Part shown: positions 8,956 through 16,927 of the stretch, in pieces | How positions within the stretch are numbered: position 1 is the first letter of the stretch | How the letters are laid out: the number at the start of each line of letters is the position of its first letter | Origin: Methylophilaceae bacterium | GTDB lineage: Bacteria; Pseudomonadota; Gammaproteobacteria; Burkholderiales; Methylophilaceae | DNA: 32,612 bases | NCBI GenBank assembly: GCA_905339275.1 | Contig: CAJPFK010000133.1 | Coordinates: forward strand, 1 to 32,612 | Direction: 5' to 3' | Position numbers and translations under genes: made by a program | The notes under the pieces: model-generated | The model's database searches: none | What the model saw: only the letters and a program-made list of their open reading frames with translations | What the model was told of the DNA's origin: nothing

Positions 8956-9008
8956 TCAAGGATGATCGTGCAGTCTGTGCCGGGCCAGTCGCGCGCACCA
9001 TGACACCA

Positions 9009-9566
9009 TCAGGCGTTCACGGCCAGTGATTTTTCCAGAGCCTCTTTCGCCAGCTTGGTTTTACCGGCGCGGGATGGAATATGACAGATGCCGCATTGAT
9101 AATTCTGGTTCAAATCATAAGCGTTGACTACGAAATTTCCGGTGCAGCAGGTGCAAGGCACCAGCTTCAACATCCTGCTTTCCACGAATCGCACCAGTGT
9201 CCAGGCTCTTGTCAGGGAGAGCACAGGTTCATCCTGCGCATCCTTGCCAACTTGTTCGAGATAGATTTTGTAGGCTTTCATAACAGCATGAATGCCTTTG
9301 AGATCCGCATATTCCACAAGAAAGTTGTAGATATTGAGAAAGATGGATGAATGAATATTAGGCTGCCAGGTCAGGAACCAGTCTGTGGAAAATGGCAGCA
9401 TGCCCTTGGGCGGGGATACGCCTTTCAACTCTTTGTAGAGTTTGATCAAACGCTCGCGTGAGAGCGTGGTTTGCGACTCCAGCATCTGTAAGCGCGCACC
9501 AAGCCTGATCAGCTCAATGGCCAACTGGATTTGTTCTGCCTCTTCGACTACGCTTTTTTTGATCAT
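9009..9566 (-). CDS. flhC: Flagellar transcriptional activator subunit FlhC
   Basis: Zinc-binding subunit of the FlhD4C2 complex that turns on class-2 flagellar promoters. The 185 residues match the family (about 190). The zinc site is visible near the C-terminus as CTCC and, about 17 residues later, CGIC. Other family features are LQMLESQTTLSRERLIKLYKE and GVSPPKGMLPFSTDWF. A GGAGAG ribosome site precedes the ATG. flhD lies 31 bp upstream in the same operon. Confidence 0.96.
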   Translation of the reverse strand: MIKKSVVEEAEQIQLAIELIRLGARLQMLESQTTLSRERLIKLYKELKGVSPPKGMLPFSTDWFLTWQPNIHSSIFLNIYNFLVEYADLKGIHAVMKAYKIYLEQVGKDAQDEPVLSLTRAWTLVRFVESRMLKLVPCTCCTGNFVVNAYDLNQNYQCGICHIPSRAGKTKLAKEALEKSLAVNA

Positions 9567-9597
9567 GACATTCTCTCCAACTGACGGTTCGGAACAA

Positions 9598-9915
9598 CTA
9601 TGCGATGGCTTCGACCGGTTGATTGGCCATCAGCACAACAGCATGCGCATTGGTTAGCGCCCGGTCCTTGCTGTAATCAGTCAGCATGCCGAGAATGGCG
9701 CTGTCGTCGAAACGGAAACGTGCCAGCATCATTTTTGCGCTGGCAAGCTTGGTCAGTTGGGAGTTGCTCAGGTTATCGAGCAGGTTGGCAATATCCTTGC
9801 TGATACCGAGATGGAAAATTGCTGAAGCCTTGTCTTCACGAATCATCTGCTGAGCAAGCATCAGGTAGTTGAGGTTTGCATCGCGAATTTCAGACATGGT
9901 GTTTTCGATAGTCAT
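9598..9915 (-). CDS. flhD: Flagellar transcriptional regulator FlhD
   Basis: Partner of FlhC in the flagellar master activator. The protein has 105 residues and contains the family's N-terminal pattern (IRDANLNYLMLAQQMIREDKA) and SQLTKLASA...RFRF in the helical core. An AGGGGA ribosome site lies 5 nt before the ATG. Upstream lies the 655-bp divergent control region, with a sigma-28 promoter and a palindrome oriented towards this gene, so its expression may respond to late flagellar signals as well as an unseen primary promoter. Confidence 0.96.
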   Translation of the reverse strand: MTIENTMSEIRDANLNYLMLAQQMIREDKASAIFHLGISKDIANLLDNLSNSQLTKLASAKMMLARFRFDDSAILGMLTDYSKDRALTNAHAVVLMANQPVEAIA

Positions 9916-10067
9916 TTTATTCCCCTAGTAAAATTACGACTTAAATTATTTTTTAATATCCACTGCATGTGAGACGCACTTTGCGCCACTAGAGAAAATA
10001 TAAAAATGAGAGTTTGTCGGTTTTTTATGTCAGGAAACTGGCAAGCAGTCTTGTCGGAAAGGCGCAC

Positions 10068-10110
10068 GCGAGCCTGTAGGCGTTTGTCTGACAAACGCCT
10101 ACAGGCTCGC
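10068..10110. repeat. 43-nt perfect palindrome (21-bp arms, 1-nt centre)
   Basis: Arms 10068-10088 and 10090-10110 are exact reverse complements (agcctgtaggcgtttgtc within the left arm) with a single T at 10089. No T-run follows on either strand. It could be a REP-like palindrome, the end of a small RNA made from the sigma-28 promoter 150 bp upstream, or a leader hairpin of flhDC mRNA. Confidence 0.85.
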
Positions 10111-10255
10111 TATTAATCATCGACTAATCAGTGACTTGCACTCAAGCCTACTGACCGTAAATAACGGGTAATTCAGCTCAGGAAAATTCTTTCATCTCAT
10201 TCCTTGAAAATTTCCAGCCCTGCAATCACAGGCATGGATTTTGTCTCATGCATGC

Positions 10256-10282
10256 TTATCGGTGATCCTTCAGGAAACTTTA
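10256..10282 (-). promoter_or_regulatory. Sigma-28 (FliA) promoter directed towards flhDC
   Basis: On the minus strand the -35 element TAAAGTTT (10282-10275) matches the enterobacterial sigma-28 consensus at all eight positions. After the 15-nt TAAA-to-(-10) spacing, ACCGATAA (10263-10256) matches GCCGATAA at seven of eight. Transcription would start near 10249 and run about 335 nt to the flhD ATG, through the palindrome. No gene is seen before flhD. Confidence 0.72.
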
Positions 10283-10570
10283 GGAAAAATTATAAAAAAA
10301 TTAAATTATTTTATAACTTGTTATTTTTAAAATAAAAAATAGGGAAATTCAGCGCTTTTCCATGCACCTGCCCTGATTACCCGTGCGGGAAGGCCTGCGC
10401 TATCGCCTCTGGCCGAATACTTTCCGTTATACATGCAGGGCCGTTGCGGGTTATATTACCGATAGCTGCTTTTACAGAGTGGGTTTGCAAACTGTTTGCG
10501 GTGGTAGGAAATCGATTAAAAAATCGGCCAGACCCGCAATTCAAGTACTAACAGGCGCCAGATAACGTCA

Positions 10571-12784
10571 ATGTCCACTGTCCAACACCCAGACTTCCCA
10601 TGGTTCTGCCTGACAGGCATCCTGGCCAATCTGCCAGGCGAGATCTATATATTGGATGCCAATGACTTTCACTTTATTTCTGCCAGCACCTACGCACTGA
10701 GAGAGATGAATCTCGACCTGGCGGAATTGCAGGGGCTGGGATTCCAGGATGTATTCCAGGGCATTTCGCCTGCGTTACTCGAACACCAGGTTGGCCTGTA
10801 TGCAGCAGAGAGCCGGGCCATGGTCGAGCTCTTCCCCGGCCATCACGCCTTCAGCAATTCCGGCGCCCCGTTCAGCCTGCTATATATCAAGGAAGAGGAT
10901 AAACAGGCATTGATCGCCCTGCCGGCAAATGATGAGAGCGCCGGCAGCCGCGAGTCCAGGATAGAGCGGATTGTCTCCCATGTTCCCTGCCTGGTTTTCG
11001 AGCTTCTGCAAGACAGGGACCAGCAAATTTCCTTCAAATTCCTCAGCAGCAGTTGCGAAGCACTGCTCGGTATCCCGCCCAGCGCACTTTTTGATAACCC
11101 CGGCAGGCTGATCGACATCATTCAGCAGGAAGACCGCCAGTCTTTTTTCAAAAGCATGCAGCGGGCAGCGCAATCGAATTCCGGCTGGAACTGGGAAGGC
11201 GGCATACGAATAGAGAAGTGGCAGGATATCAAGCTGGTCAATCTGCGCGGCAACGCAGTGCCTTACGACGAAGGCCGGATACTATGGCGCGGCATCATCA
11301 CCAACATCTCGCATAGCCGTAACGAGAAACAGGAACTGAACAACATCATTGCCCGGTTCAAGACCATCGTTGCCAACATCCCCAGCATGGTGTTCGAATG
11401 CACGCTGGATGAAACAGGCGAAATTTCCTTCAATTACCTGAGCGATGCTTGCCAGACGCTGCTGGACCTGAGCCCCGAACAATTAATGCAGCACCCCAGC
11501 ATGTTGCTGGATATGGTATTGCCCACCGACCGTGAGAAATTCATCCGCAGCATGCGAAAATCCGCCAGGGAGCTATCCGTCTGGAACTGGGAGGGCGCGG
11601 TCTGGATGGAAAAATGGCAGGACATAAAATCCGTGAATCTGCGCGCGACCGCCATCATGAACACGCAGGGCCAGGTCCAGTGGGGCGGGGTCATGACCAA
11701 CATCACGCAAAGCAAGAACGAGAAAATGGCGCTGGATGAAATCAGCAACCGCTTCCAGGCTATCGTCTCCAATATCCCCAGCCTGGTCTTTCAGTGCCAC
11801 ATGGACCCGGAAAACAGGATCGCCTTCGATTACCTGAGCGACGACTGCCAGGCACTGCTCGGCATCCCGGCGGATATGCTGTTCGACCAACCGGACAGGC
11901 TGATGGAGATCATTCTGCCCGAAGACCGGGCATCCTTCATGGACAGCATGCGGCAGTCCGCAATCAATCTGGACGTCTGGAACTGGGAAGGCAGGCTCTG
12001 GATTGAACAGTGGCAGGACGTCAAGATCGTCAACCTGCGTGCGAGCGCCACGAAAAATGCGGAGGGGCTGGTGCAATGGGGTGGCGTGATTACCAATATC
12101 ACCCAGAACCAGCGCGAAAAGATGGAAATTGAAGAGTCGCACCGGCAACTGGAAGAGCTGTCATCCCATATGGCCCTGGTCAAGGAGCAGGAGCGGCTTC
12201 GTATCGCACGCGAGATTCACGATGACCTGGGCGGTAATCTGACTTCGATCAAGATCGGCCTGGCATCCCTGATTAAAGGCCTGCAGCAATCGCATCCGGA
12301 GCTGATTGAGAAAGCCAGGAAAATCGAAAGCCTGGTTGACCAGACCTTCGAGGACGCCCACAGGATCACGGCCGACCTGCGGCCCAGCGTATTGGAGCTG
12401 GGTATTGTCGCCGCCCTCGAATGGCAGGCAAAGGAATTCGAGACCCAGATCGGCATTCCCTTTAACTTCAGCACCAATGACGAGCATCTTGACCTGGATA
12501 TCGATCGTTCGATCGTGCTGTTCAGAATCTGCCAGGAAGCCAGCTCCAATATAGCAAAATATGCCAAGGCGAATCTGGTCGATGTCGAACTGATGCGCAA
12601 GGCCGATGAAATCACCATGCAGATCATAGACGATGGCGTCGGCATCAGGCTCTCGGACAAAAAGAAAAAGAACGCATTCGGCCTGCGAGGCATGATCGAG
12701 CGCGTGCAAGCGGTTGGCGGCCAGATATCCATCGAGCCGGGAATCATGAATGGCACAAAAATTTTGGTAAGATTGCCTTTATAA
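10571..12784 (+). CDS. Soluble PAS-domain sensor histidine kinase (HisKA_3/NarX class)
   Basis: Cytoplasmic sensor kinase of 737 residues with no membrane helix. An N-terminal PAS-like region (about 1-125) is followed by three tandem PAS units starting near residues 130, 261 and 393 (period about 131). Each has an I(V/A).(N/H)(I/V)P start, a WNWEG motif and a W.G(I/V)(I/M)TNI end. The transmitter has phosphoacceptor His550 in RIAREIHDDLGGNLTSIK and an ATPase domain with CQEASSNIAKYAKA, DDGVGI and GLRGM. The LuxR-type response regulator 64 bp downstream is the evident partner. The ligand is unknown. The ribosome site is weak, so the start is the best available rather than certain. Confidence 0.9.
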   Translation: MSTVQHPDFPWFCLTGILANLPGEIYILDANDFHFISASTYALREMNLDLAELQGLGFQDVFQGISPALLEHQVGLYAAESRAMVELFPGHHAFSNSGAPFSLLYIKEEDKQALIALPANDESAGSRESRIERIVSHVPCLVFELLQDRDQQISFKFLSSSCEALLGIPPSALFDNPGRLIDIIQQEDRQSFFKSMQRAAQSNSGWNWEGGIRIEKWQDIKLVNLRGNAVPYDEGRILWRGIITNISHSRNEKQELNNIIARFKTIVANIPSMVFECTLDETGEISFNYLSDACQTLLDLSPEQLMQHPSMLLDMVLPTDREKFIRSMRKSARELSVWNWEGAVWMEKWQDIKSVNLRATAIMNTQGQVQWGGVMTNITQSKNEKMALDEISNRFQAIVSNIPSLVFQCHMDPENRIAFDYLSDDCQALLGIPADMLFDQPDRLMEIILPEDRASFMDSMRQSAINLDVWNWEGRLWIEQWQDVKIVNLRASATKNAEGLVQWGGVITNITQNQREKMEIEESHRQLEELSSHMALVKEQERLRIAREIHDDLGGNLTSIKIGLASLIKGLQQSHPELIEKARKIESLVDQTFEDAHRITADLRPSVLELGIVAALEWQAKEFETQIGIPFNFSTNDEHLDLDIDRSIVLFRICQEASSNIAKYAKANLVDVELMRKADEITMQIIDDGVGIRLSDKKKKNAFGLRGMIERVQAVGGQISIEPGIMNGTKILVRLPL

Positions 12785-12848
12785 TCTATGATGTACACAG
12801 GATATCTGTATATTAGAATTAAAATAATTCCTTAACCGCCTGAGAACA

Positions 12849-13496
12849 ATGCCTGCACCCACCATCAAAGTCATCATTACCGACGATCACGCGATATTAC
12901 GGGACGGTCTTAAACAGATTCTGTCGGAAACGGAGGATATCCAGGTTGTCGCTGAAGCTGAAAACGCGACTGAAGCCATCATGCTTGCACGAAAAAAGCA
13001 TGCCGACGTGATGTTGCTCGACATTTCGCTGCCGGACCGTAACGGCGTCGAAGCACTCAAGATCCTGAAAAAGGACAACCCGGCAATGGCGGTGCTTATG
13101 CTCTCCATGCACAGGGAAGACCAGTACGCCATACGATCGCTGAAAGCAGGCGCCTCCGGCTACCTGACCAAACAGGGCGCCGCTGCGGAACTGGTGCAGG
13201 CTATCCGCACGGTTGCCAAGGGCAAGAAATACCTGAGTGCCACCGTTGCGGAGAGTCTGGCCAATCATCTGGGCGACGATGAGAAGCCATTGCATGAAAC
13301 CCTCTCCGATCGTGAATTCCAGACGCTGTCCATGATCGCTTCCGGCATGACGGTCAGCGAAATCGCAGAGAAATTATGTCTTTCCGTCAAGACCATCAGC
13401 GTCTATCGCGCCCGCCTGCTGGAAAAAATGCAGTTGCACAATAATGCAGAGCTCACCCACTACGCCATCAGGAATCACCTGGTCGAAGATGACTGA
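12849..13496 (+). CDS. NarL/FixJ-family response regulator
   Basis: DNA-binding response regulator of 215 residues, presumed partner of the PAS kinase. The receiver domain (1-120) has the acidic pair Asp12-Asp13, phosphoacceptor Asp58 in VMLLDISLPDRNG and Lys in GYLTKQGAA. The C-terminal LuxR-type helix-turn-helix (about 150-210) has LSDREFQTLSMIASGMTVSE and LSVKTISVYRARLLEKM. Its place between flhDC and fliC suggests control of motility, although nothing in the sequence names its targets. Confidence 0.94.
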   Translation: MPAPTIKVIITDDHAILRDGLKQILSETEDIQVVAEAENATEAIMLARKKHADVMLLDISLPDRNGVEALKILKKDNPAMAVLMLSMHREDQYAIRSLKAGASGYLTKQGAAAELVQAIRTVAKGKKYLSATVAESLANHLGDDEKPLHETLSDREFQTLSMIASGMTVSEIAEKLCLSVKTISVYRARLLEKMQLHNNAELTHYAIRNHLVEDD

Positions 13497-13738
13497 TGCT
13501 GCAGTAATGCCCGCCTGATCCGTGCGCTAAAACTCAGCGCTCATTCAAATAGCATGGATTAACCCGCTTTTACCCCGCTTTTATTCGATTTACCTTCCGT
13601 ACGCTTCCATTAGCATAGCCACATCCATCGAGATCGGATGTATCGGCCTTCCGGCTGAAATGTCATATCCGATGGGGTTAGCAGCCACTTTGCATCAGGC
13701 GCAACCAATTGGTAACAAACATTAATTTGGGTTTTTTC

Positions 13739-13766
13739 TAAAGTTTTTCATAAGGACTGCCGTCAA
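13739..13766 (+). promoter_or_regulatory. Second, weaker sigma-28-like site upstream of fliC
   Basis: TAAAGTTT (13739-13746) matches the -35 consensus fully, but GCCGTCAA (13759-13766) matches the -10 at only six of eight and the TAAA-to-(-10) spacing is 16 rather than 15. It may be a decayed or weak duplicate promoter. Confidence 0.3.
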
Positions 13767-13822
13767 CAGGCTTACACCGGTTTGCAGTTGGGTGCAATCT
13801 GAGAAAAAAATTAACTGGTTAC

Positions 13823-13849
13823 TAAACTTTCTCAGAATGCGTCCGATAA
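13823..13849 (+). promoter_or_regulatory. Sigma-28 promoter of fliC
   Basis: TAAA (13823-13826), exactly 15 nt, then TCCGATAA (13842-13849), one mismatch from GCCGATAA. It lies about 97 bp before the flagellin ATG, giving a leader of roughly 90 nt. Flagellin is the classic class-3 FliA-dependent gene. Confidence 0.85.
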
Positions 13850-13946
13850 CAAATTCAACAACGATGAAAAGCGGCAACACTAGCGAAGCAGCGTTGAAGG
13901 CAGAAACCGGAAATTGAGAATTTACCTAAATTAAAGGAGAACCAAA

Positions 13947-14744
13947 ATGGCTGCAGTAATCAACACCAACATCGCTTCATTGAATGCTCAACGTAATCTG
14001 ACCGCATCTCAATCCAGCCTTAATACTTCATTGCAACGTCTGTCTTCAGGCTTGCGCGTCAACAGTTCCAAGGATGACGCTGCCGGTCTGGCAATTGCAA
14101 CCCGCATGGATGCACAGGCACGTGGCCAGACCGTTGCGATCCGTAATGCAAACGACGCGATTTCATTCGCTCAAATCGCCGACGGCGCGCTTGGTAAAGT
14201 GGCAGATGCTCTGCAACGTATGCGTGAACTGGCAGTCCAGGGCGCCAACGGCACCAACGGCACCAGCGACCTTGCCAACCTCGATGCCGAATATCAGCAA
14301 CTGGTTGCCGAAGTGACACGCCTCGGTACTGCGACCAAGTTCAATGGATCGGCTGTTTTCGGCTCTGGCTATACATTCCAGGTAGGTGCAGATGCAACAG
14401 ACACCATTTCTGTCGCCTCGACCGCCGCAGCATCGATTGCAGGTAGCGTGACATCCAATGCAAATGCTACTGCCGCAATCGGCCTGATCGACACTGCGCT
14501 CACTAGCGTCAACACCTCCCGTGCTACGCTGGGTGCTGTACAGAACCGTTTCGAATCCGTCATCAGCAGCTTGCAGGTATCTGTAGAAAACCAATCGGCC
14601 GCACGTTCACGCATCATGGATGCCGACTTCGCTGCTGAGTCTGCAAACCTGACACGCGGCCAGATCCTGCAACAAGCCGGTACTGCGATGCTAGCGCAAG
14701 CGAACTCCTTGCCTAACAACGTGTTGACCCTGTTGAGAGGCTAA
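13947..14744 (+). CDS. fliC: Flagellin
   Basis: Filament subunit, exported through the flagellar apparatus and polymerised under the FliD cap. At 265 residues it is short. The N-terminal coiled-coil region (AAVINTNIASLNAQRNL, LSSGLRVNSSKDDAAGLAIA) and C-terminal region (MDADFAAESANLTRGQILQQ, ending in LPNNVLTLLRG) are complete. The central variable part is only about 50 Ser/Thr/Ala-rich residues (about 140-190), so the D2/D3 surface domains of enteric flagellins are missing. It is preceded by a sigma-28 promoter and a strong AAAGGAGA ribosome site. Confidence 0.98.
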   Translation: MAAVINTNIASLNAQRNLTASQSSLNTSLQRLSSGLRVNSSKDDAAGLAIATRMDAQARGQTVAIRNANDAISFAQIADGALGKVADALQRMRELAVQGANGTNGTSDLANLDAEYQQLVAEVTRLGTATKFNGSAVFGSGYTFQVGADATDTISVASTAAASIAGSVTSNANATAAIGLIDTALTSVNTSRATLGAVQNRFESVISSLQVSVENQSAARSRIMDADFAAESANLTRGQILQQAGTAMLAQANSLPNNVLTLLRG

Positions 14745-14774
14745 TGACAGCGTAAACATCATTGAATCAACTAC

Positions 14775-14802
14775 CGCGGGGGAGCATAGCTAATCCCCCG
14801 CG
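14775..14802 (+). terminator. GC-rich hairpin after fliC
   Basis: Arms cgcggggga (14775-14783) and tcccccgcg (14794-14802) pair perfectly around a 10-nt loop, 30 bp past the fliC stop. Only a short TT follows. It could end or attenuate most fliC transcripts while allowing some read-through into flaG and fliD, or protect the fliC 3' end. Confidence 0.6.
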
Positions 14803-14825
14803 TTAGCACGTAAGGAATATGAATC

Positions 14826-15173
14826 ATGTCGATTACATCTATAAATGGTTATGGTGCATTAAGAGAACTAGGCTCTTATCGCGCTAAAACTAATGTAGCA
14901 GATGTGCAAGCGGAGCCTAGTAAACCCGCAGCAGATACGACACAACCCAATGCCAGGGAAATGCAGAATGCCGTCGATAACCTGAATCGTGTGATTGCTT
15001 CTTCTCTACAGAGCATCCAGTTCTCGATGGATGAAGAGTCTGGAGAAATTGTAGTCAAGGTTCTGGATTCCGAAACCCAGAAGGTACTCAGGCAGATCCC
15101 CAATATGGACGTTCTGGCAATATCGAAGAACCTTGCACGTCTGCAGGGTTTGGTCATTTCCGATAAAGCCTGA
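14826..15173 (+). CDS. flaG: FlaG family protein
   Basis: Small protein (115 residues) of the FlaG family, usually encoded between flagellin and fliD and linked in other bacteria to filament length; its molecular role is not settled. The N-terminal 45 residues are polar and variable. The conserved part has AVDNLNRVIASSLQSIQFSM, EESGEIVVKVLDSETQKVLR and QIPNMDVLAISKNLARLQG. An AAGGAA ribosome site precedes the ATG. Confidence 0.93.
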   Translation: MSITSINGYGALRELGSYRAKTNVADVQAEPSKPAADTTQPNAREMQNAVDNLNRVIASSLQSIQFSMDEESGEIVVKVLDSETQKVLRQIPNMDVLAISKNLARLQGLVISDKA

Positions 15174-15223
15174 GCGCACGGTTTTTTGATTGAACAGCAG
15201 GATTAATTTTTCAGGAGCACGTA

Positions 15224-16909
15224 ATGGCCATTACAGTTTCAGGGCTTAGTTCGGGTCTCGATGTCAACTCCATCGTGAGTCAGCTTATTGCTGCAGAAAG
15301 CGGCCCGCTCGCCAATATTGCGACCAGGAAAACCGCTGTTCAATCAAAAATCTCCGCATTCGGTACGCTCAAGAGCGCGCTTTCGACTTTTCAGACGGCG
15401 CTCGCCAATCTGTCCAGCCCCAGCAAGTTCAATGTTCAAAGCACGGCCATCAGCGACAGCACTGTCTTCTCGGCAACGGCGAACGGCAAAGCCACCAGCG
15501 GCGATTATTCCGTCACTGTGACGCAGCTCGCCCAGACCCAGAAGCTGGCAATGGGCGGGTTTGCCAACAAGACCGACACCGTCGGCTCCGGAACATTGAC
15601 CATTACCCTGGGCACATACGATAGCGTCGGGAACAGTTTCACGGCCAATGCCGATAAGACACCGGTCAATATCGCTATCCCTGCCGGGAGCGACAGCCTT
15701 GAGAAAGTGCGCGACGCCATCAATGCCGCAGATGCCGGAGTAACGGCTTCGATCATTAATGACGGCAGCAGCAACGGCAACCGCCTGGTCATCACTTCGA
15801 AAGACTCGGGTACTGTCAACAGCATCAAGATCGAGGTCAGCGACGATGACGGCAACCCGCTCGACGACAGCGGCCTGTCAAGACTGGCTTACGATCCGAC
15901 GGCAACTGCAGGCAGTGGCAAAAATCTGACGCAAATGCAGGCGGCAAAAGATGCACTGCTGACCATAGACGGCATCGATATCGTCAAATCCAGCAATACG
16001 ATTACGGATGCCGTCGAGGGCGTAACCCTGAAGCTGCTGAAAGAAAGCACGGGTAGCCCGGTCAACATGAATATCGCCACAGACAGCGCTGCCATCGAGG
16101 CTTCGGTCATGGCTTTCGTCGAAGCTTACAACAAGCTCAATACCTCCATACGCACCCTGACGAAATACGACGAAACCACGAAGACAGGCGCAATACTCAA
16201 TGGCGATGCAACTGCACGCACCATTGCAACCAAGATCAAGTCCGTCATTACCAGCACCGTCTCCAGCGGAGGCGCATTCAACACGCTGTCGCAGATTGGC
16301 GTCGGCTTCAAGTCCGACGGAACGCTGTCGCTGGACAGCACAAAATTGCAGGCAAATATCGCATCGAATTTTGAGGATATTGCAAAGCTGTTCGCAACGA
16401 GCGCGACAGCGACCGACTCGCAGGTCAGTTTCGTTGGCAACACCAGCCAAACCAAAGCCGGCACCTATGCCATCAACGTCAGCCAACTGGGTTCCGATTC
16501 CACCGACACCATCGGCACCATCAACGGAGTCGCAGGCACCGGTATCGGAGCAAGCCTGAAAGGCGCCGTCGGCGACGATAGCGAAGGATTGCTCATCAAA
16601 ATCAGCGGTGGCGCCACAGGTGACCGCGGCACCATCACCTTCAGCATCGGGCTGGCCGCGCAACTCAATACCCTGGTATCGGATTTTCTGAATGAAGAAG
16701 GCATCCTGGCAGCAAAAACCGATGGCCTGAATAGCTCCATTACCAGGCTGAATAAGGAAGCAGAAGCGCAGGAGGCGCGCCTGGACGTTATCGAAAAGCG
16801 CTACCGTGCACAGTTCACGGCACTGGAAACCCTGATCAGCAGCATGAACAGCACCAGTGCATTCCTGACACAGCAACTGTCTCAACTTTCAGCCAATAGC
16901 AAATCATAA
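15224..16909 (+). CDS. fliD: Flagellar filament cap protein FliD
   Basis: Hook-associated protein 2, which sits at the filament tip and folds incoming flagellin. It has 561 residues. The FliD N-terminal domain begins ITVSGLSSGLDVNSIVSQLI, and the C-terminal coiled coil includes ITRLNKEAEAQEARLDVIEK followed by QFTALETLISSMNSTSAFL. The middle is Ser/Thr/Asp-rich and variable, as in the family. An AGGAG ribosome site lies before the ATG. fliS and fliT, for secretion chaperones, follow directly. Confidence 0.97.
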   Translation: MAITVSGLSSGLDVNSIVSQLIAAESGPLANIATRKTAVQSKISAFGTLKSALSTFQTALANLSSPSKFNVQSTAISDSTVFSATANGKATSGDYSVTVTQLAQTQKLAMGGFANKTDTVGSGTLTITLGTYDSVGNSFTANADKTPVNIAIPAGSDSLEKVRDAINAADAGVTASIINDGSSNGNRLVITSKDSGTVNSIKIEVSDDDGNPLDDSGLSRLAYDPTATAGSGKNLTQMQAAKDALLTIDGIDIVKSSNTITDAVEGVTLKLLKESTGSPVNMNIATDSAAIEASVMAFVEAYNKLNTSIRTLTKYDETTKTGAILNGDATARTIATKIKSVITSTVSSGGAFNTLSQIGVGFKSDGTLSLDSTKLQANIASNFEDIAKLFATSATATDSQVSFVGNTSQTKAGTYAINVSQLGSDSTDTIGTINGVAGTGIGASLKGAVGDDSEGLLIKISGGATGDRGTITFSIGLAAQLNTLVSDFLNEEGILAAKTDGLNSSITRLNKEAEAQEARLDVIEKRYRAQFTALETLISSMNSTSAFLTQQLSQLSANSKS

Positions 16910-16927
16910 TTCCAATAAGGAGAAATC

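Larger units (their letters stand above)
9916..10570. other. Divergent control region between flhD and the PAS kinase gene
   Basis: 655 bp with no convincing gene. It contains the flhD ribosome site, a 43-nt palindrome (10068-10110), a near-consensus minus-strand sigma-28 promoter (10256-10282) and a very AT-rich tract (about 10285-10350) of the kind that bends DNA or binds H-NS-like proteins. Bases 10383-10565 are open in one plus frame, but the translation resembles nothing I recognise. Long leaders are typical of flhDC in other bacteria. The kinase promoter was not located. Confidence 0.7.
13497..13946 (+). other. fliC upstream region
   Basis: 450 bp without a gene. It carries a strong sigma-28 promoter (13823-13849), a weaker sigma-28-like site (13739-13766), and a small inverted repeat, acatcc/ggatgt, at 13621-13641. 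The flagellin leader is about 90 nt and ends in an AAAGGAGA ribosome site (13933-13940). No clear terminator for the response regulator gene was found. Confidence 0.7.

Noticed and set aside
9912..10094. Minus-strand frame of 60 codons whose stop overlaps the flhD start as ATGA
   Set aside because: Its only start is a TTG inside the palindrome, with no ribosome site, and the product resembles nothing. The overlap is probably chance, though a leader peptide is not excluded.
10383..10565. 60-codon plus-strand frame before the kinase
   Set aside because: No ribosome site, no recognisable similarity, and it lies in a control region.
15159..15166. TCCGATAA at the end of flaG, possible fliD promoter
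   Set aside because: Well placed about 60 bp before fliD, but the -35 position reads tctg, so support is insufficient.
15650..15657. GCCGATAA inside fliD
   Set aside because: No -35 element at the right distance and no gene start downstream.
15878..16885. 335-residue minus-strand open frame
   Set aside because: Cys-rich, low-complexity translation lying wholly inside fliD; it is a shadow of the GC-rich codons.
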